From Terribacillus saccharophilus (GTDB lineage: Bacteria > Bacillota > Bacilli > Bacillales > Amphibacillaceae), in NCBI RefSeq assembly GCF_002272745.1, contig NZ_NPBD01000007.1, positions 558,001-622,000 on the forward strand: a stretch of 64,000 bases of DNA, written 5' to 3'. The translations under genes and the position numbers were made by a program. Positions 16,447 to 24,712 of this stretch are shown piece after piece (the first letter of the stretch is position 1; every line of letters begins with the position of its first letter). Below the pieces are notes generated by a model. That model was not told where the DNA came from, did no database searches, and saw only the letters and a list, made by a program, of their open reading frames with translations.

Positions 16447-16534
16447 AACTATCAATCACTTCTTCTGCCGAAGCTGTTATGTTATCATGTAAACTATAAT
16501 TACTAGCTTTGGAGTGGAGGAGGAAACCTGTCTT

Positions 16535-17161
16535 ATGCGCGACACATACACCGGAGCCGATCTTCTGGAGCAGCTGCTGCTTCATAAAGACCAGCTTCTA
16601 ACATCAATCAGACGGGAGGATATCGCCCTCGATGCGTTTTTACGCCAAGAAGCGAGACGGCCTGATCACAATCCAGTATTTCGATATGTACTGAAGCACT
16701 ACATAGGTTTGGTCAATCCTAATCTGACAGAGGCATTCGAACATACCTTTTTCCGTCTGTTTCAGGAAGCCGCTCGTCAGCCGGACAAGCTGAAAATTGT
16801 TGGATTGACAGCAGCGTTATATGAAGTGAGAAACCGCCGGGGCAACCCTTCGATGCAATTTCCCCTCGTTACACATATGCTGCATCTACTGAATGTGCAT
16901 TATCCGATATATGATCCGGCTAGAATTGCATTCCTCGGTTTGCCGTCTGCCAATCACCTAATCGGATTCGATAAGAAAATGACGCGTTATATCGAACAAT
17001 ACGGTCAGCTTTTTGAATTTTATCAATCGATTTTGCGAGACAGTCGTTTTGAGGCACTGGCTACTGCATTTGATGCGCATTTCAAAGGTTCTGGCTACGA
17101 GCGTCCGAGTGATGCCAAGAAGTTAGATTTACTTGTGCAGGCATTTAGCCAAACCATTTAA
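16535..17161 (+). CDS. Conserved-looking hypothetical protein, 208 aa
   Basis: I do not recognise this protein. It is helical, soluble, without signal peptide or membrane segments, and rich in Leu, Arg and His. A stretch LNVHYPIYDPARIAFLGLP resembles a 'PIYD' turn seen in some helix-hairpin-helix DNA-glycosylase-like proteins, but the rest gives no support for that. The frame is open from a GTG at 16514; the ATG at 16535 is preferred because GGAGGAGG sits 11 bp upstream. It stands between comK and an acyltransferase with its own terminator, and could be co-transcribed with comK (88-bp gap with no terminator). Codon use looks like its neighbours, so recent import is not suggested. Confidence 0.7.
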   Translation: MRDTYTGADLLEQLLLHKDQLLTSIRREDIALDAFLRQEARRPDHNPVFRYVLKHYIGLVNPNLTEAFEHTFFRLFQEAARQPDKLKIVGLTAALYEVRNRRGNPSMQFPLVTHMLHLLNVHYPIYDPARIAFLGLPSANHLIGFDKKMTRYIEQYGQLFEFYQSILRDSRFEALATAFDAHFKGSGYERPSDAKKLDLLVQAFSQTI

Positions 17162-17188
17162 GCACTTACCAAGGTAAGTGCTTTTTTT
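17161..17188 (+). terminator. Terminator after the 208-aa hypothetical gene
   Basis: AGCACTTACC and GGTAAGTGCT pair around AA, followed by TTTTTT. Confidence 0.93.
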
Positions 17189-17272
17189 GTGGGAAAAATT
17201 AGGACTAAATGGATAGAGTTTGTAATCATATTGCGCTCAGATTGTGTTGTCATTACAGTTCTGTTAAAAGTA

Positions 17273-17300
17273 TTGCGGCACCCTGATCACAGGGTATATA
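17273..17300 (+). promoter_or_regulatory. Promoter with a palindrome in its spacer, upstream of the acyltransferase
   Basis: TTGCGG (17273-17278), 16-bp spacer, TATATA (17295-17300). The spacer contains ACCCTG-ATCA-CAGGGT (17280-17295), a perfect 6-bp inverted repeat. A regulator bound there would sit exactly between the two promoter hexamers. Confidence 0.5.
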
Positions 17301-17353
17301 AAGAGAAAAAGACGGATAGAATTTCTTAGAACAAAGAAAGCAGGTAGATGCAC

Positions 17354-18472
17354 ATGACGAGAAATTACTCCATTGATTTCTTCAAATGCCTAGCGATCTT
17401 CGGCGTCGTTTGTATTCATACACACACATTCCGAGACACGGCTGTTCCATTCGGAAACGGAGAAACCTGGGCATTCATCATCGATACAATCGCGCGCTTC
17501 TCAGTACCATTCTTCTTTGCAGCATCTGGCTATCTATTCGCCATGAAGCTGCAGCGAACAGATGATACATTCGCATACTTCAAACGATATACTGGTAAGC
17601 TGATCAGCTTGCTTGCAGCCTGGTTTGCTTTTTATTGGGTATATGATTTAATAAAAATGCTTTCTACTTCTAACGGAACCATGAGTGAGCAAAAAGCTGA
17701 GCTGACTGCTTACTTTCAAGATACCTTCCAATGGCGTACATTATTGGATGGGATATCGTATACGCAATTTCAGCTTTGGTTTATGTTTGCTTTGATTTTC
17801 TCGATCATCATCATTTATGCTGCTTACAGATTACGTCTAATGAAGCTTACATTACTAGTAGGTCTTGTGCTTAATCTGATTGGTCTCCTGGGACAATCTT
17901 ACGGAGCACTCTTCCATGTTACGATGGAGGAGACAACAAGAAACGGAATTTACTTCGGTTTATTCTATACAGCATTAGGAGCTTGTTTTGGTTTATATGA
18001 AAAACAGATAGTTCATGCAGCGCAAGCAATCCGTGTAAGGACGATCGGTACAATAGTTGCTGTTGGCTTTGCACTGCAGCTGATGGAGCGTTCTATCCTC
18101 TATTACGGGCTGGATTTGCCGCAGGGAGAGTATCTCATCAGTACTATTCCTTTGACGATATTCCTTCTTCTGTTCACCTTGAAAGCACGTAACATCGGAA
18201 AGCATCGTTACGTTAGCATCATCGCTAAGAATGTAGTGGGTATCTACTTAATTCATACATTATGGCGCAGTATCTTGGACCAAGCACTCGATCAATCAGC
18301 TGTGACGCATACGTTTGTCTGGGGTCTGCTTTATGCACCTATTCTGTATATGCTATCTCTGCTTTCATATGTAGGCTTACAATATTTAAAAGACAAACTC
18401 AGCAACCCGGTTGTGCCAAAACGGACGAAGCATCGTACTGCACTTCGCCCAAGCAACAGCCTTATCAAATAG
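17354..18472 (+). CDS. Acyltransferase family 3 membrane protein
   Basis: This is an integral membrane O-acyltransferase of the acyltransferase-3 family, which acetylates or acylates sugars of cell-surface polymers. The family start RNYSIDFFKCLAIFGVVCIHTH carries the conserved His at the end of the first helix, and RFSVPFFFAASGYLF is the second family motif. About ten membrane helices follow over 372 residues. The C-terminus is a basic cytoplasmic tail. An in-frame ATG lies two codons earlier (17348), but the second is better spaced from AGCAGGTAG. It is monocistronic with its own promoter and terminator. The substrate cannot be told from sequence; a wall polymer is plausible given the envelope genes downstream. 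Confidence 0.85.
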   Translation: MTRNYSIDFFKCLAIFGVVCIHTHTFRDTAVPFGNGETWAFIIDTIARFSVPFFFAASGYLFAMKLQRTDDTFAYFKRYTGKLISLLAAWFAFYWVYDLIKMLSTSNGTMSEQKAELTAYFQDTFQWRTLLDGISYTQFQLWFMFALIFSIIIIYAAYRLRLMKLTLLVGLVLNLIGLLGQSYGALFHVTMEETTRNGIYFGLFYTALGACFGLYEKQIVHAAQAIRVRTIGTIVAVGFALQLMERSILYYGLDLPQGEYLISTIPLTIFLLLFTLKARNIGKHRYVSIIAKNVVGIYLIHTLWRSILDQALDQSAVTHTFVWGLLYAPILYMLSLLSYVGLQYLKDKLSNPVVPKRTKHRTALRPSNSLIK

Positions 18473-18499
18473 ACTGGCATTTTACCAGTCTATTTTTTT
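18470..18499 (+). terminator. Terminator after the acyltransferase
   Basis: TAGACTGG and CCAGTCTA pair around CATTTTA, followed by TTTTTTT. Confidence 0.92.
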
Positions 18500-18521
18500 A
18501 TTGTAAATATATGTGCAAATT

Positions 18522-18549
18522 TTGAAAAATTACGGTAATCTTTTACTAT
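18522..18549 (+). promoter_or_regulatory. Candidate sigma-A promoter of the Yip1-like gene
   Basis: TTGAAA (18522-18527), 16-bp spacer, TACTAT (18544-18549), 25 bp before the ATG. Confidence 0.45.
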
Positions 18550-18574
18550 ATACATAGAAGAAGGATGGCAAAAC

Positions 18575-19249
18575 ATGACATATCATACGAATCCTTTCCG
18601 TCTCTTGACTAACCCGAAGGAGACATTATTTAAACTGCGGGAAGCGGAGCAGCTGCGTGGCCATTGGCTATGGACTGTCTTGATCCTGCTCGGTTTCTGT
18701 CTCGTCTATGCTGCACTAGGATGGGTTGGTGTCGGGACAGAGACGCTGAATCAATTGAATGCAGTGTACATAGGTTCTGATTACGAATACGCGAAGTTTT
18801 GGTTCATCATCGGACGTCTCGTCTGGGGACTCGCACTCGGACTTCTCATCATCTTTGTTGTGTCTCTCGTATTTTATCTGTTTTATGAAATTCCTTACCA
18901 GAAACTAGTTGTGCTCCAGTTAAGTGTTGGGGTTGTTTTTCTGCTGGAAGCTCTATCCTGGATGCTTCTATTGCTAGCAGCGGGCTTGGAATGGGATCGA
19001 TCGCCGTTTTCACTTGGAGTAATTGCCGATCTGTTTACAGACAGACCCTGGGTTATCAGCTTGTTTGGTGCAGTATCATTGTTCCAGCTGTTCATCCTGT
19101 ATTTCCAAACCAGATGCCTGCTTGTACTGTTCCCAGCAAAACGATGGCATGTATGGGCTGTTGTCGGTATGATCTATCTCTGTTACATTCTTTTGCTGAC
19201 ACTGCTTGGCGGAATTGGGAATAAGATTGTTGCATTCATCTTCGCATAG
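18575..19249 (+). CDS. Yip1-like multi-pass membrane protein (YknW-like)
   Basis: The 224-residue protein begins NPFRLLTNPKETLFKLREAE, the cytoplasmic start typical of bacterial Yip1-domain proteins, followed by five to six membrane helices and a conserved-looking FYEIPYQKLVVLQLS turn. In B. subtilis the Yip1 protein YknW is encoded beside YknX, a membrane-fusion protein, in an ABC exporter that protects against the SdpC toxin. Here too a membrane-fusion-type gene follows after 13 bp, so I read the pair as YknW/YknX-like. No ATPase or permease genes (YknY/YknZ) follow, which is unusual. Function is therefore unknown; assistance to a membrane-fusion protein is the best guess. Confidence 0.65.
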   Translation: MTYHTNPFRLLTNPKETLFKLREAEQLRGHWLWTVLILLGFCLVYAALGWVGVGTETLNQLNAVYIGSDYEYAKFWFIIGRLVWGLALGLLIIFVVSLVFYLFYEIPYQKLVVLQLSVGVVFLLEALSWMLLLLAAGLEWDRSPFSLGVIADLFTDRPWVISLFGAVSLFQLFILYFQTRCLLVLFPAKRWHVWAVVGMIYLCYILLLTLLGGIGNKIVAFIFA

Positions 19250-19262
19250 GAGGACTTGAAGG

Positions 19263-20507
19263 ATGATGAAAAAGCTAATACTAACATTAGGAATCGTCCT
19301 TGTACTGGTTAACATTGCTATCCTGTTTTTGGATGATGATGGCCGAGTAGGCAGGACAAATTTTATACATAAGTGGGAGCAGGTAAAAGCGCAGGATGTA
19401 AAAGAGACGTTATCTGTCCCAGGTGTACTAAGCTCTGCACATGAAGTGCCAGTCTATTTGGAGTCAGAATCAGGATCTGTGTCGAAAATGCTTGTAGAGC
19501 CTGGCGATACAGTAGAAGAGGGAGCTGACCTTTTCACTTACCGAGTAGCTGATTATGCGAAAACATATCGTGAACTAACTGCTAGCATTACCTCGCTGGA
19601 TGAAAAGGTGATGGCAGTCGAGCAGGCAATTTCAGAAGCAGGTGAGTCTGATTTTGCGGCCGCCGCATTTTCAAATGATGTGAATGTTATAGAAACAATA
19701 GACGGATCTGAGAACGAAGAAGATACGGAAGCAGCTAGTGAAGCACTGCAGCAGGCAACGGAAGAACAGACTGCCCAGCTGCAGGAGCAATACCGCATCA
19801 GTTTGGAGAAAGAGCTTGCCGAGAAGAATGCGGAGCTGACTGCAGCAGAAGAACAGCTGGCAGGTTTGGAGGAGACAGGTGAATATGTGACTGTCACGAG
19901 TCCAGCGGCAGGCACTGTTAAATCCATCGATGAATCTGGGAATAAGCCTGTTATTACCTTACAGAGCAGTGAACTCGTCATTACCGGAGAACTGACCGAA
20001 GCAGAGCGGAAAAAGGTGCAGAATGCTATGACGATTGAAGCGAAGCTTGATGATGGACCTGTTTTGGAAGGAGAAATCACGGAGTTGGCTGAACAACCAG
20101 CTGCTACGAATGGTAAGGAAAGTAAGTATCAGTTTGAAGCATCATATCTTGCAGAAGATGAACAAGCCGATAAGCTTTTAGCTGGCTATCATTTAGATAC
20201 TGATATCTTACTTGCTTATGCCAGTCAAGCTCCTACAGTTAAACCAGCGCAGGTGGAAGACAATCAAGTTTGGAAAATGGCAAATGGTCAACTGTTCACC
20301 GCCAAAGTGGATACTGGGGCGCAGAACGGTAAACAGGCAGCTATCACATCGGGTCTGGAGGCGGGAGCATTCATTCCGGATAAACAAGGTGATTATTACC
20401 AAAACGAACCTTTCGTTACGCCGTGGAAAGCCCAGCAAATGAATTGGTCGTCTTGGAGTGATTCCTTCACAAGCTATGAATTCCTGCTCGGTCTGCTTGA
20501 TCATTGA
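19263..20507 (+). CDS. HlyD/RND-adaptor-like membrane-fusion protein
   Basis: The 414-residue protein has a single N-terminal membrane helix (about residues 4-20) and an extracellular body. A biotinyl-lipoyl-like half motif (ESGSVSKMLVEPGDTVEEGADLF) at about residues 62-90 is followed by a long charged coiled coil (about 95-205) and the second lipoyl half VTVTSPAAGTVKSIDESG, then a beta-barrel. This is the architecture of periplasmic adaptor proteins of exporters (YknX, MacA type). The ending (WKAQQMNWSSWSDSF) is unlike those I know. It is co-transcribed with the upstream Yip1-like gene (13-bp gap), but no transporter follows. The first ATG of ATGATGAAA is used, after AGGAGGACTTGAAGG. Confidence 0.75.
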   Translation: MMKKLILTLGIVLVLVNIAILFLDDDGRVGRTNFIHKWEQVKAQDVKETLSVPGVLSSAHEVPVYLESESGSVSKMLVEPGDTVEEGADLFTYRVADYAKTYRELTASITSLDEKVMAVEQAISEAGESDFAAAAFSNDVNVIETIDGSENEEDTEAASEALQQATEEQTAQLQEQYRISLEKELAEKNAELTAAEEQLAGLEETGEYVTVTSPAAGTVKSIDESGNKPVITLQSSELVITGELTEAERKKVQNAMTIEAKLDDGPVLEGEITELAEQPAATNGKESKYQFEASYLAEDEQADKLLAGYHLDTDILLAYASQAPTVKPAQVEDNQVWKMANGQLFTAKVDTGAQNGKQAAITSGLEAGAFIPDKQGDYYQNEPFVTPWKAQQMNWSSWSDSFTSYEFLLGLLDH

Positions 20508-20604
20508 TTGTAAATTGTTTCTAAAGAAGTAGACGATCCTACTGCAAGCCTTATCGAATAAGCGTACAATTTGTTTACAATTAAGTACGTAAGGGGCACA
20601 TTGT

Positions 20605-21693
20605 ATGAAAGTTCATTTGATTGCAAATATGTATCCAAGCAAGCAGCATCCCAATTATGGGGTGTTTGTCGAAAATACGGAGAAGATCCTTGCACAATCG
20701 GGGGTGAAATTCGACCGTACTGTCGTCACAAAACAATCGAGCTCCATCGGGAAGCTGATTGCTTATGCTAGTCACTTTATCAAAGTAATCGGAAAATCAG
20801 TATTCCGGAAATACGATGTCACCTATGTGCATTATGCAACGCATAATTCGATACCGGTGCTGATTGCCAAGAAATTGAATAAGAATATGATTGTTTACAC
20901 AAACGTGCACGGCAGTGATGTTGTGCCAGAGTTTCAAAAACGTCAGAAATACCAGCCTTATGTGAAGCGGCTGTTAGAAGTATCTGAAACTGTTATTACA
21001 CCGAGTTCTTATTATAAGCAACTTGTGCAGCAGAAATACGGTTTGACGAATCGGATTGAGATTTTTCCTTCCGGAGGTATCAACAAAGATACCTTTTATG
21101 AGAAGGAAACAAAGCTCGCTTGCCAAGAGCTGGAGATTAATGCAGCATATAGCTATATCGGATTTGTTGGTCGAATTGATAGAGGAAAAGGCTGGGATAT
21201 CTATCTGAAGGCAGCCAAGCTGCTGAAGGAACAGGGAAAACTGGAAAACCATAAGCTATTGTTCATCGGTGATGGACTGGAAAAAGAAAACTTCAATAAA
21301 ATGGTGGACGATTATGGTTTACGGGAAGATCTCGTACATTTCCCACTTCTGTCCCAGCAAAAGCTGAACAGTGTATACAATAGTATGACCGTGTTCTGTT
21401 TCCCGACAATGCGAGAAGGAGAAAGCCTTGGCCTTGTTGGTCTAGAAGCTATGGCATGCGGAACACCTGTTATCGGCAGCCGGATGGCAGGACTGTTAGA
21501 CTACATGAAATACGGCAGGAATGGCTTTCTTTTTGAACCAGGATCAGCTGAGGAGCTGGCTGGATGCATTACTACTTATATGGAGCTGCCAGAAGCAGCG
21601 AAGCTGTCGATGCAGGAAGAGGCAAAACAGACGGCAGCAGCTTATGAAGTGGAAGCAATTAAGCCTCGTCTATCAAAAATATTCTCTGTATAA
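20605..21693 (+). CDS. Glycosyltransferase family 4 protein
   Basis: A GT-B fold retaining glycosyltransferase of 362 residues. The N-terminal domain starts HLIANMYPSKQHPNYGVFVE, a typical acceptor-side pattern (the donor is unknown), and the C-terminal donor domain shows VGRIDRGKGWD, FIGDG, and the GT4 EX7E element in REGESLGLVGLEAMACG. No membrane helix is present, so it acts at the cytoplasmic membrane face. The start ATG is preceded by AAGGGG (spacing 9). The gene stands alone between the membrane-fusion gene and a wall-binding protein gene, with its own terminator. The donor and acceptor sugars cannot be read from the sequence; a role in surface polysaccharide is likely. Confidence 0.85.
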   Translation: MKVHLIANMYPSKQHPNYGVFVENTEKILAQSGVKFDRTVVTKQSSSIGKLIAYASHFIKVIGKSVFRKYDVTYVHYATHNSIPVLIAKKLNKNMIVYTNVHGSDVVPEFQKRQKYQPYVKRLLEVSETVITPSSYYKQLVQQKYGLTNRIEIFPSGGINKDTFYEKETKLACQELEINAAYSYIGFVGRIDRGKGWDIYLKAAKLLKEQGKLENHKLLFIGDGLEKENFNKMVDDYGLREDLVHFPLLSQQKLNSVYNSMTVFCFPTMREGESLGLVGLEAMACGTPVIGSRMAGLLDYMKYGRNGFLFEPGSAEELAGCITTYMELPEAAKLSMQEEAKQTAAAYEVEAIKPRLSKIFSV

Positions 21694-21719
21694 AGTCCAA
21701 CTGCGGTTGGGCTTTTTTT
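21693..21719 (+). terminator. Terminator after the GT4 gene
   Basis: AAGTCCAAC and GTTGGGCTT pair (one G-T) around TGCG, followed by a T-run. Confidence 0.9.
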
Positions 21720-21810
21720 ATTAAGCGATTGTAAAATCGAGTTTTGCAATGTTAAGTTTCTTCCGAGTGTCTAGTAAAATCCACCTACCCTTTTTATAGT
21801 TTAAAAGAGG

Positions 21811-21843
21811 CAATACAAAATTCGACATAAGTATATTGTATTG
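21811..21843 (+). repeat. Inverted repeat upstream of the CWB2 protein gene
   Basis: CAATACAA (21811-21818) and TTGTATTG (21836-21843) form perfect 8-bp arms separated by 17 bp, 29 bp before the GTG start. It could be an operator with half-sites about 2.4 helical turns apart, or part of the promoter. Confidence 0.4.
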
Positions 21844-21872
21844 TGAATCTAGTAAAAGGAAGAGGGTAACAG

Positions 21873-24272
21873 GTGGAAAGAAGCAGAGCGACGTATACAC
21901 TTGTCTTTTTTGCTGGTCTTTTTCTTGCATGCTTAGCATTCATCCAGCCGGTTAATGTCTATGCGGAATCGAACAGTCATATTTTTTCAGAGGGTGCTGC
22001 AACAGTCCAATTGTCAGATGGTAAAACTGTCGAAGTGACGAATAATAATAATGGGGAGATTCGTATTAAAGGAGATTCTGGGACACTTTATGAATCCACG
22101 ATCCCAGATGCAGATATTGCTTCTGTTCAGGAAACCAAAATGGACAATGCATCATATTTAATTGTAGAGTATCGTACGCATGGAACTGCCCAAGCTCTGC
22201 AATTCGACGTTTTGCACGTCACAAGTGAGAAACTGGAACGCATTTATCAATCCGATTTATATGAAGGAGCAAGACTCACTGTAGACGAGGAAGGGGCACA
22301 GCTCGAAGTCAGCTACCCGAAAATCGAACAGGATGTACCGCTTGCAGAGCCTGAAGAAGTATATATCGAAGCATTTACAGTAGATCAGCAGCAAGTGACG
22401 AAAGAGGATGCGCGGACAGAGCTGACTGCAAGTGCTGCAAAAGCACGCATGTTCCGTGCTAGTGCTACAGGCTATACAAACCCGAGCTATGATACAATCA
22501 GCCGTAAGCTGACAGCCGCTGCAGTTAAATACGATGTGCCATCGGAGATTGTTAAATCAATCGCTTTTCGTGAAAGTGGCTGGAAACAGTATTGGACGGG
22601 AAGCACACCTTCCTATCAGGCTTCTTGCAGCATTGCGGATGGATCCAATGTCGTGATCGGCTATGACTGTATTGGTATTGGAATCATGCAGGTTTCCGAT
22701 TATAACCGCAATGACACCGAGGAAATTGAGCGACTGATGCATGATATCGATTATAATATCGATCGCGGGATGCAAATTTTGAAAGACAAATGGAATGAAG
22801 CCAACTCGAAAGCTGAATCCTCTTTAGCATATAATTTGATTCCGAAGGTCAACGATGGAAATCCTGATAAATTAGAAAACTGGTATTTTGCCATTCTGGC
22901 ATATAATGGCCGGTTGGAACGGAATGACCCAATTGCTAATCCGCAAACTGCTTACCAAGAGCTTGTTTATAAGGAGATGGAGAATCAGTCGTTAATAACG
23001 ACGACACCTTTTCCGACTCATCTTTTAACACCTGGCAGAATTAGCGGAAAACTTGGTTCGTACTTCTCATTCAAGACAAACCAGGTCTCCACACCAGGAC
23101 CATTGCATGAAAGCACGCAGAATTATAGCAGTGGCAGCACAGTCTACGTTACAGCTGACAAGCTAACGTTGCGCAATAGTCCGAATGGATCTTCTGTCGG
23201 TTCCTTGCCGCGAGGAGAGAAGCTGACAATCACTGGCGGCTACACTGCAAATAATTCCAATATGAATCATTATGTTTGGTACCCAGTGCGTACTAGCAGC
23301 GGCAAGACTGGTTATGTAGCCAGCGGCTATTTGAGCAAGGCACCTGTTGTCGTACACAATCTTGAAGGGTCCCGCCGTAATGCCACTAGTGCGAGTATCT
23401 CCAACTACGGCTGGCATTTGGAATCTCCTGAAGCAGTCGTGCTTGGGAGAAGTGACTTGCCAATCGATGCTTTCACAGGAAGTGTCCTGGCGGCTCAAAT
23501 GGATTCTCCGCTTCTGTTAACTGATCAGAATAAGTTGGAGCAGGTAACAGTTACGGAGATTGATCGACTGAATCCATCCACCATTTATATTGTCGGGGCA
23601 GAACCAGCTATTTCGAAAAATGTCGAGAACGATTTGCGCAAGAAGTTTCCTAATAGCACAATTGAACGGGTAGCCGGCTCCACTCGCTATGCAACAGCTG
23701 TAAAAGTAGCAGAGGAAGTAGCTACTGTGGCGAGTAAACCATCAGAAATCTTCCTGGCAGTCGGAGATGAGACATCACCGGATGCGTTGACGATAGGACC
23801 TCATGCGGGCATTGAGGGCATCCCTATCTTGCTGACAAGAACAGGGGAACTGCGTGATGAAGTGAAAAACTATATAAAACGCAATAGTATCAAAAAAGTG
23901 ACGATTATTGGCAGTGAGACAGTTGTGTCCAAACGCGTAGCGGATGCAGTCAAGCAGCTTGGTGCCTCTGTGGAGCGCGTCTACGGAGCTGATCGCTATT
24001 CAACGAATGCTGCTGTTATCACGAAGTATTATGGAACCAATCCGGATCAAGTATTCTTTGCAAACGGTCAAACGACTGTAGATAGTCTGTCGGGTGCACC
24101 TTTGGCAGCCAAGTATGATGCACCGATCGTTCTTACGAGACCGGATGCTGTCACGAAGCCAACACGAGCTTTCCTGAATAAGATTACCGATCAGCCGGAA
24201 ATCTTCTATCTCGGTTCGGATGCAGCCATCACGGATCGGACACGCAAGGAATTGGAAGGAATACTTCAGTAG
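21873..24272 (+). CDS. Secreted wall-binding protein: transglycosylase-like, SH3b and three CWB2 repeats
   Basis: The 799-residue protein has a signal peptide (1-31, ending VNVYAES). Domains in order: an N-terminal beta-rich region (about 35-165); a lysozyme-like SLT domain (about 195-345) with IVKSIAFRESGWKQY carrying the likely catalytic Glu and GIGIMQVSDYN downstream; a bacterial SH3 domain (about 420-485, TLRNSPNGSSVGSLP); and three cell-wall-binding type 2 repeats (about 490-799), each with the pattern VAGSTRYATA / VYGADRYSTN and VTIIGSE-type cores. CWB2 repeats bind secondary wall polymers or teichoic acids. It probably cuts or anchors peptidoglycan during growth. The start is GTG after GGAAGAGGGTAACAG. 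Confidence 0.85.
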   Translation: MERSRATYTLVFFAGLFLACLAFIQPVNVYAESNSHIFSEGAATVQLSDGKTVEVTNNNNGEIRIKGDSGTLYESTIPDADIASVQETKMDNASYLIVEYRTHGTAQALQFDVLHVTSEKLERIYQSDLYEGARLTVDEEGAQLEVSYPKIEQDVPLAEPEEVYIEAFTVDQQQVTKEDARTELTASAAKARMFRASATGYTNPSYDTISRKLTAAAVKYDVPSEIVKSIAFRESGWKQYWTGSTPSYQASCSIADGSNVVIGYDCIGIGIMQVSDYNRNDTEEIERLMHDIDYNIDRGMQILKDKWNEANSKAESSLAYNLIPKVNDGNPDKLENWYFAILAYNGRLERNDPIANPQTAYQELVYKEMENQSLITTTPFPTHLLTPGRISGKLGSYFSFKTNQVSTPGPLHESTQNYSSGSTVYVTADKLTLRNSPNGSSVGSLPRGEKLTITGGYTANNSNMNHYVWYPVRTSSGKTGYVASGYLSKAPVVVHNLEGSRRNATSASISNYGWHLESPEAVVLGRSDLPIDAFTGSVLAAQMDSPLLLTDQNKLEQVTVTEIDRLNPSTIYIVGAEPAISKNVENDLRKKFPNSTIERVAGSTRYATAVKVAEEVATVASKPSEIFLAVGDETSPDALTIGPHAGIEGIPILLTRTGELRDEVKNYIKRNSIKKVTIIGSETVVSKRVADAVKQLGASVERVYGADRYSTNAAVITKYYGTNPDQVFFANGQTTVDSLSGAPLAAKYDAPIVLTRPDAVTKPTRAFLNKITDQPEIFYLGSDAAITDRTRKELEGILQ

Positions 24273-24275
24273 CAC

Positions 24276-24314
24276 AAGAGGGCGCAAACATAATTAGTGT
24301 TTGTGCTCTTTTTT
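24276..24314 (+). terminator. Terminator after the CWB2 protein gene
   Basis: AAGAG(GGCG)CAAACA and TGTTTGTGCTCTT pair with a small internal mismatch around TAATTAG, then TTTTT. Confidence 0.8.
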
Positions 24315-24327
24315 ACGACAATAATAT

Positions 24328-24356
24328 TTTCAATAATTAGAAATATATAGTATAGT
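24328..24356 (+). promoter_or_regulatory. Candidate sigma-A promoter of the AbrB-type gene
   Basis: TTTCAA (24328-24333), 17-bp spacer, TATAGT (24351-24356), 30 bp before the ATG. No clear Spo0A box (TGNCGAA) was seen next to it. Confidence 0.5.
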
Positions 24357-24385
24357 GTTAACATCACAGTAAAGGAGGCGTTTTC

Positions 24386-24664
24386 ATGAAGAGTACCGGG
24401 ATTACGAGACGGGTCGATCATCTTGGGCGTGTCGTCGTGCCGAAAGAAATTAGAAGAGAGTTCGGCATTGAAGAAAAAGATCCTGTGGAAATTTTTGTCG
24501 AAGGTGACAAGATCATCTTCCGAAAGTATCAGCCTGGTTTTACTTGTGCCATAACGGGAGAAATCACGCCGGAAAACAAGCAATATGCAGACAACCTGTA
24601 CTTAAGTCCGGAAGGTGCCCGCATCCTCTTTGACAAACTAAAAGAAGAATTTAATACCATTTAA
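24386..24664 (+). CDS. abrB: AbrB-family transition-state regulator
   Basis: A 92-residue SpoVT/AbrB-type DNA-binding protein. The N-terminal swapped-hairpin domain (KSTGITRRVDHLGRVVVPKE) is highly similar to B. subtilis AbrB (KSTGIVRKVDELGRVVIPIE), and the C-terminal half (CAITGEITPENKQYADNLYL) matches the AbrB/Abh dimerisation domain. AbrB represses stationary-phase genes during growth, including those for competence, matrix and antibiotics, and is itself repressed by Spo0A~P. From sequence I cannot separate AbrB from its paralogue Abh, so the symbol is tentative. The start ATG follows AAAGGAGGCGTTTTC. The gene is monocistronic. Confidence 0.85.
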   Translation: MKSTGITRRVDHLGRVVVPKEIRREFGIEEKDPVEIFVEGDKIIFRKYQPGFTCAITGEITPENKQYADNLYLSPEGARILFDKLKEEFNTI

Positions 24665-24665
24665 A

Positions 24666-24712
24666 AAAGACGCAGCAGACAGGTTCCTGTCACTCGTCTT
24701 TCTTTTTTTACA
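24666..24712. terminator. Bidirectional terminator between abrB and the SDR gene
   Basis: AAAGACG and CGTCTTT pair as an outer stem with an inner GACAGGTTCCTGTC hairpin; T-run on the plus strand and A-run (T on minus) on the other side. It ends both convergent genes and reaches just into the SDR stop codon. Confidence 0.88.

Noticed and set aside
16100..16492. Second reading frame overlapping comK
   Set aside because: Composition is that of a shadow frame, without a ribosome site; comK homology is in the other frame.
21768..21858. Direct repeat TCTAGTAAAA upstream of the CWB2 protein gene
   Set aside because: Ten AT-rich bases repeated once at 77 bp; a related CTAGTAAAA also occurs near 39530. 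Too weak to interpret.
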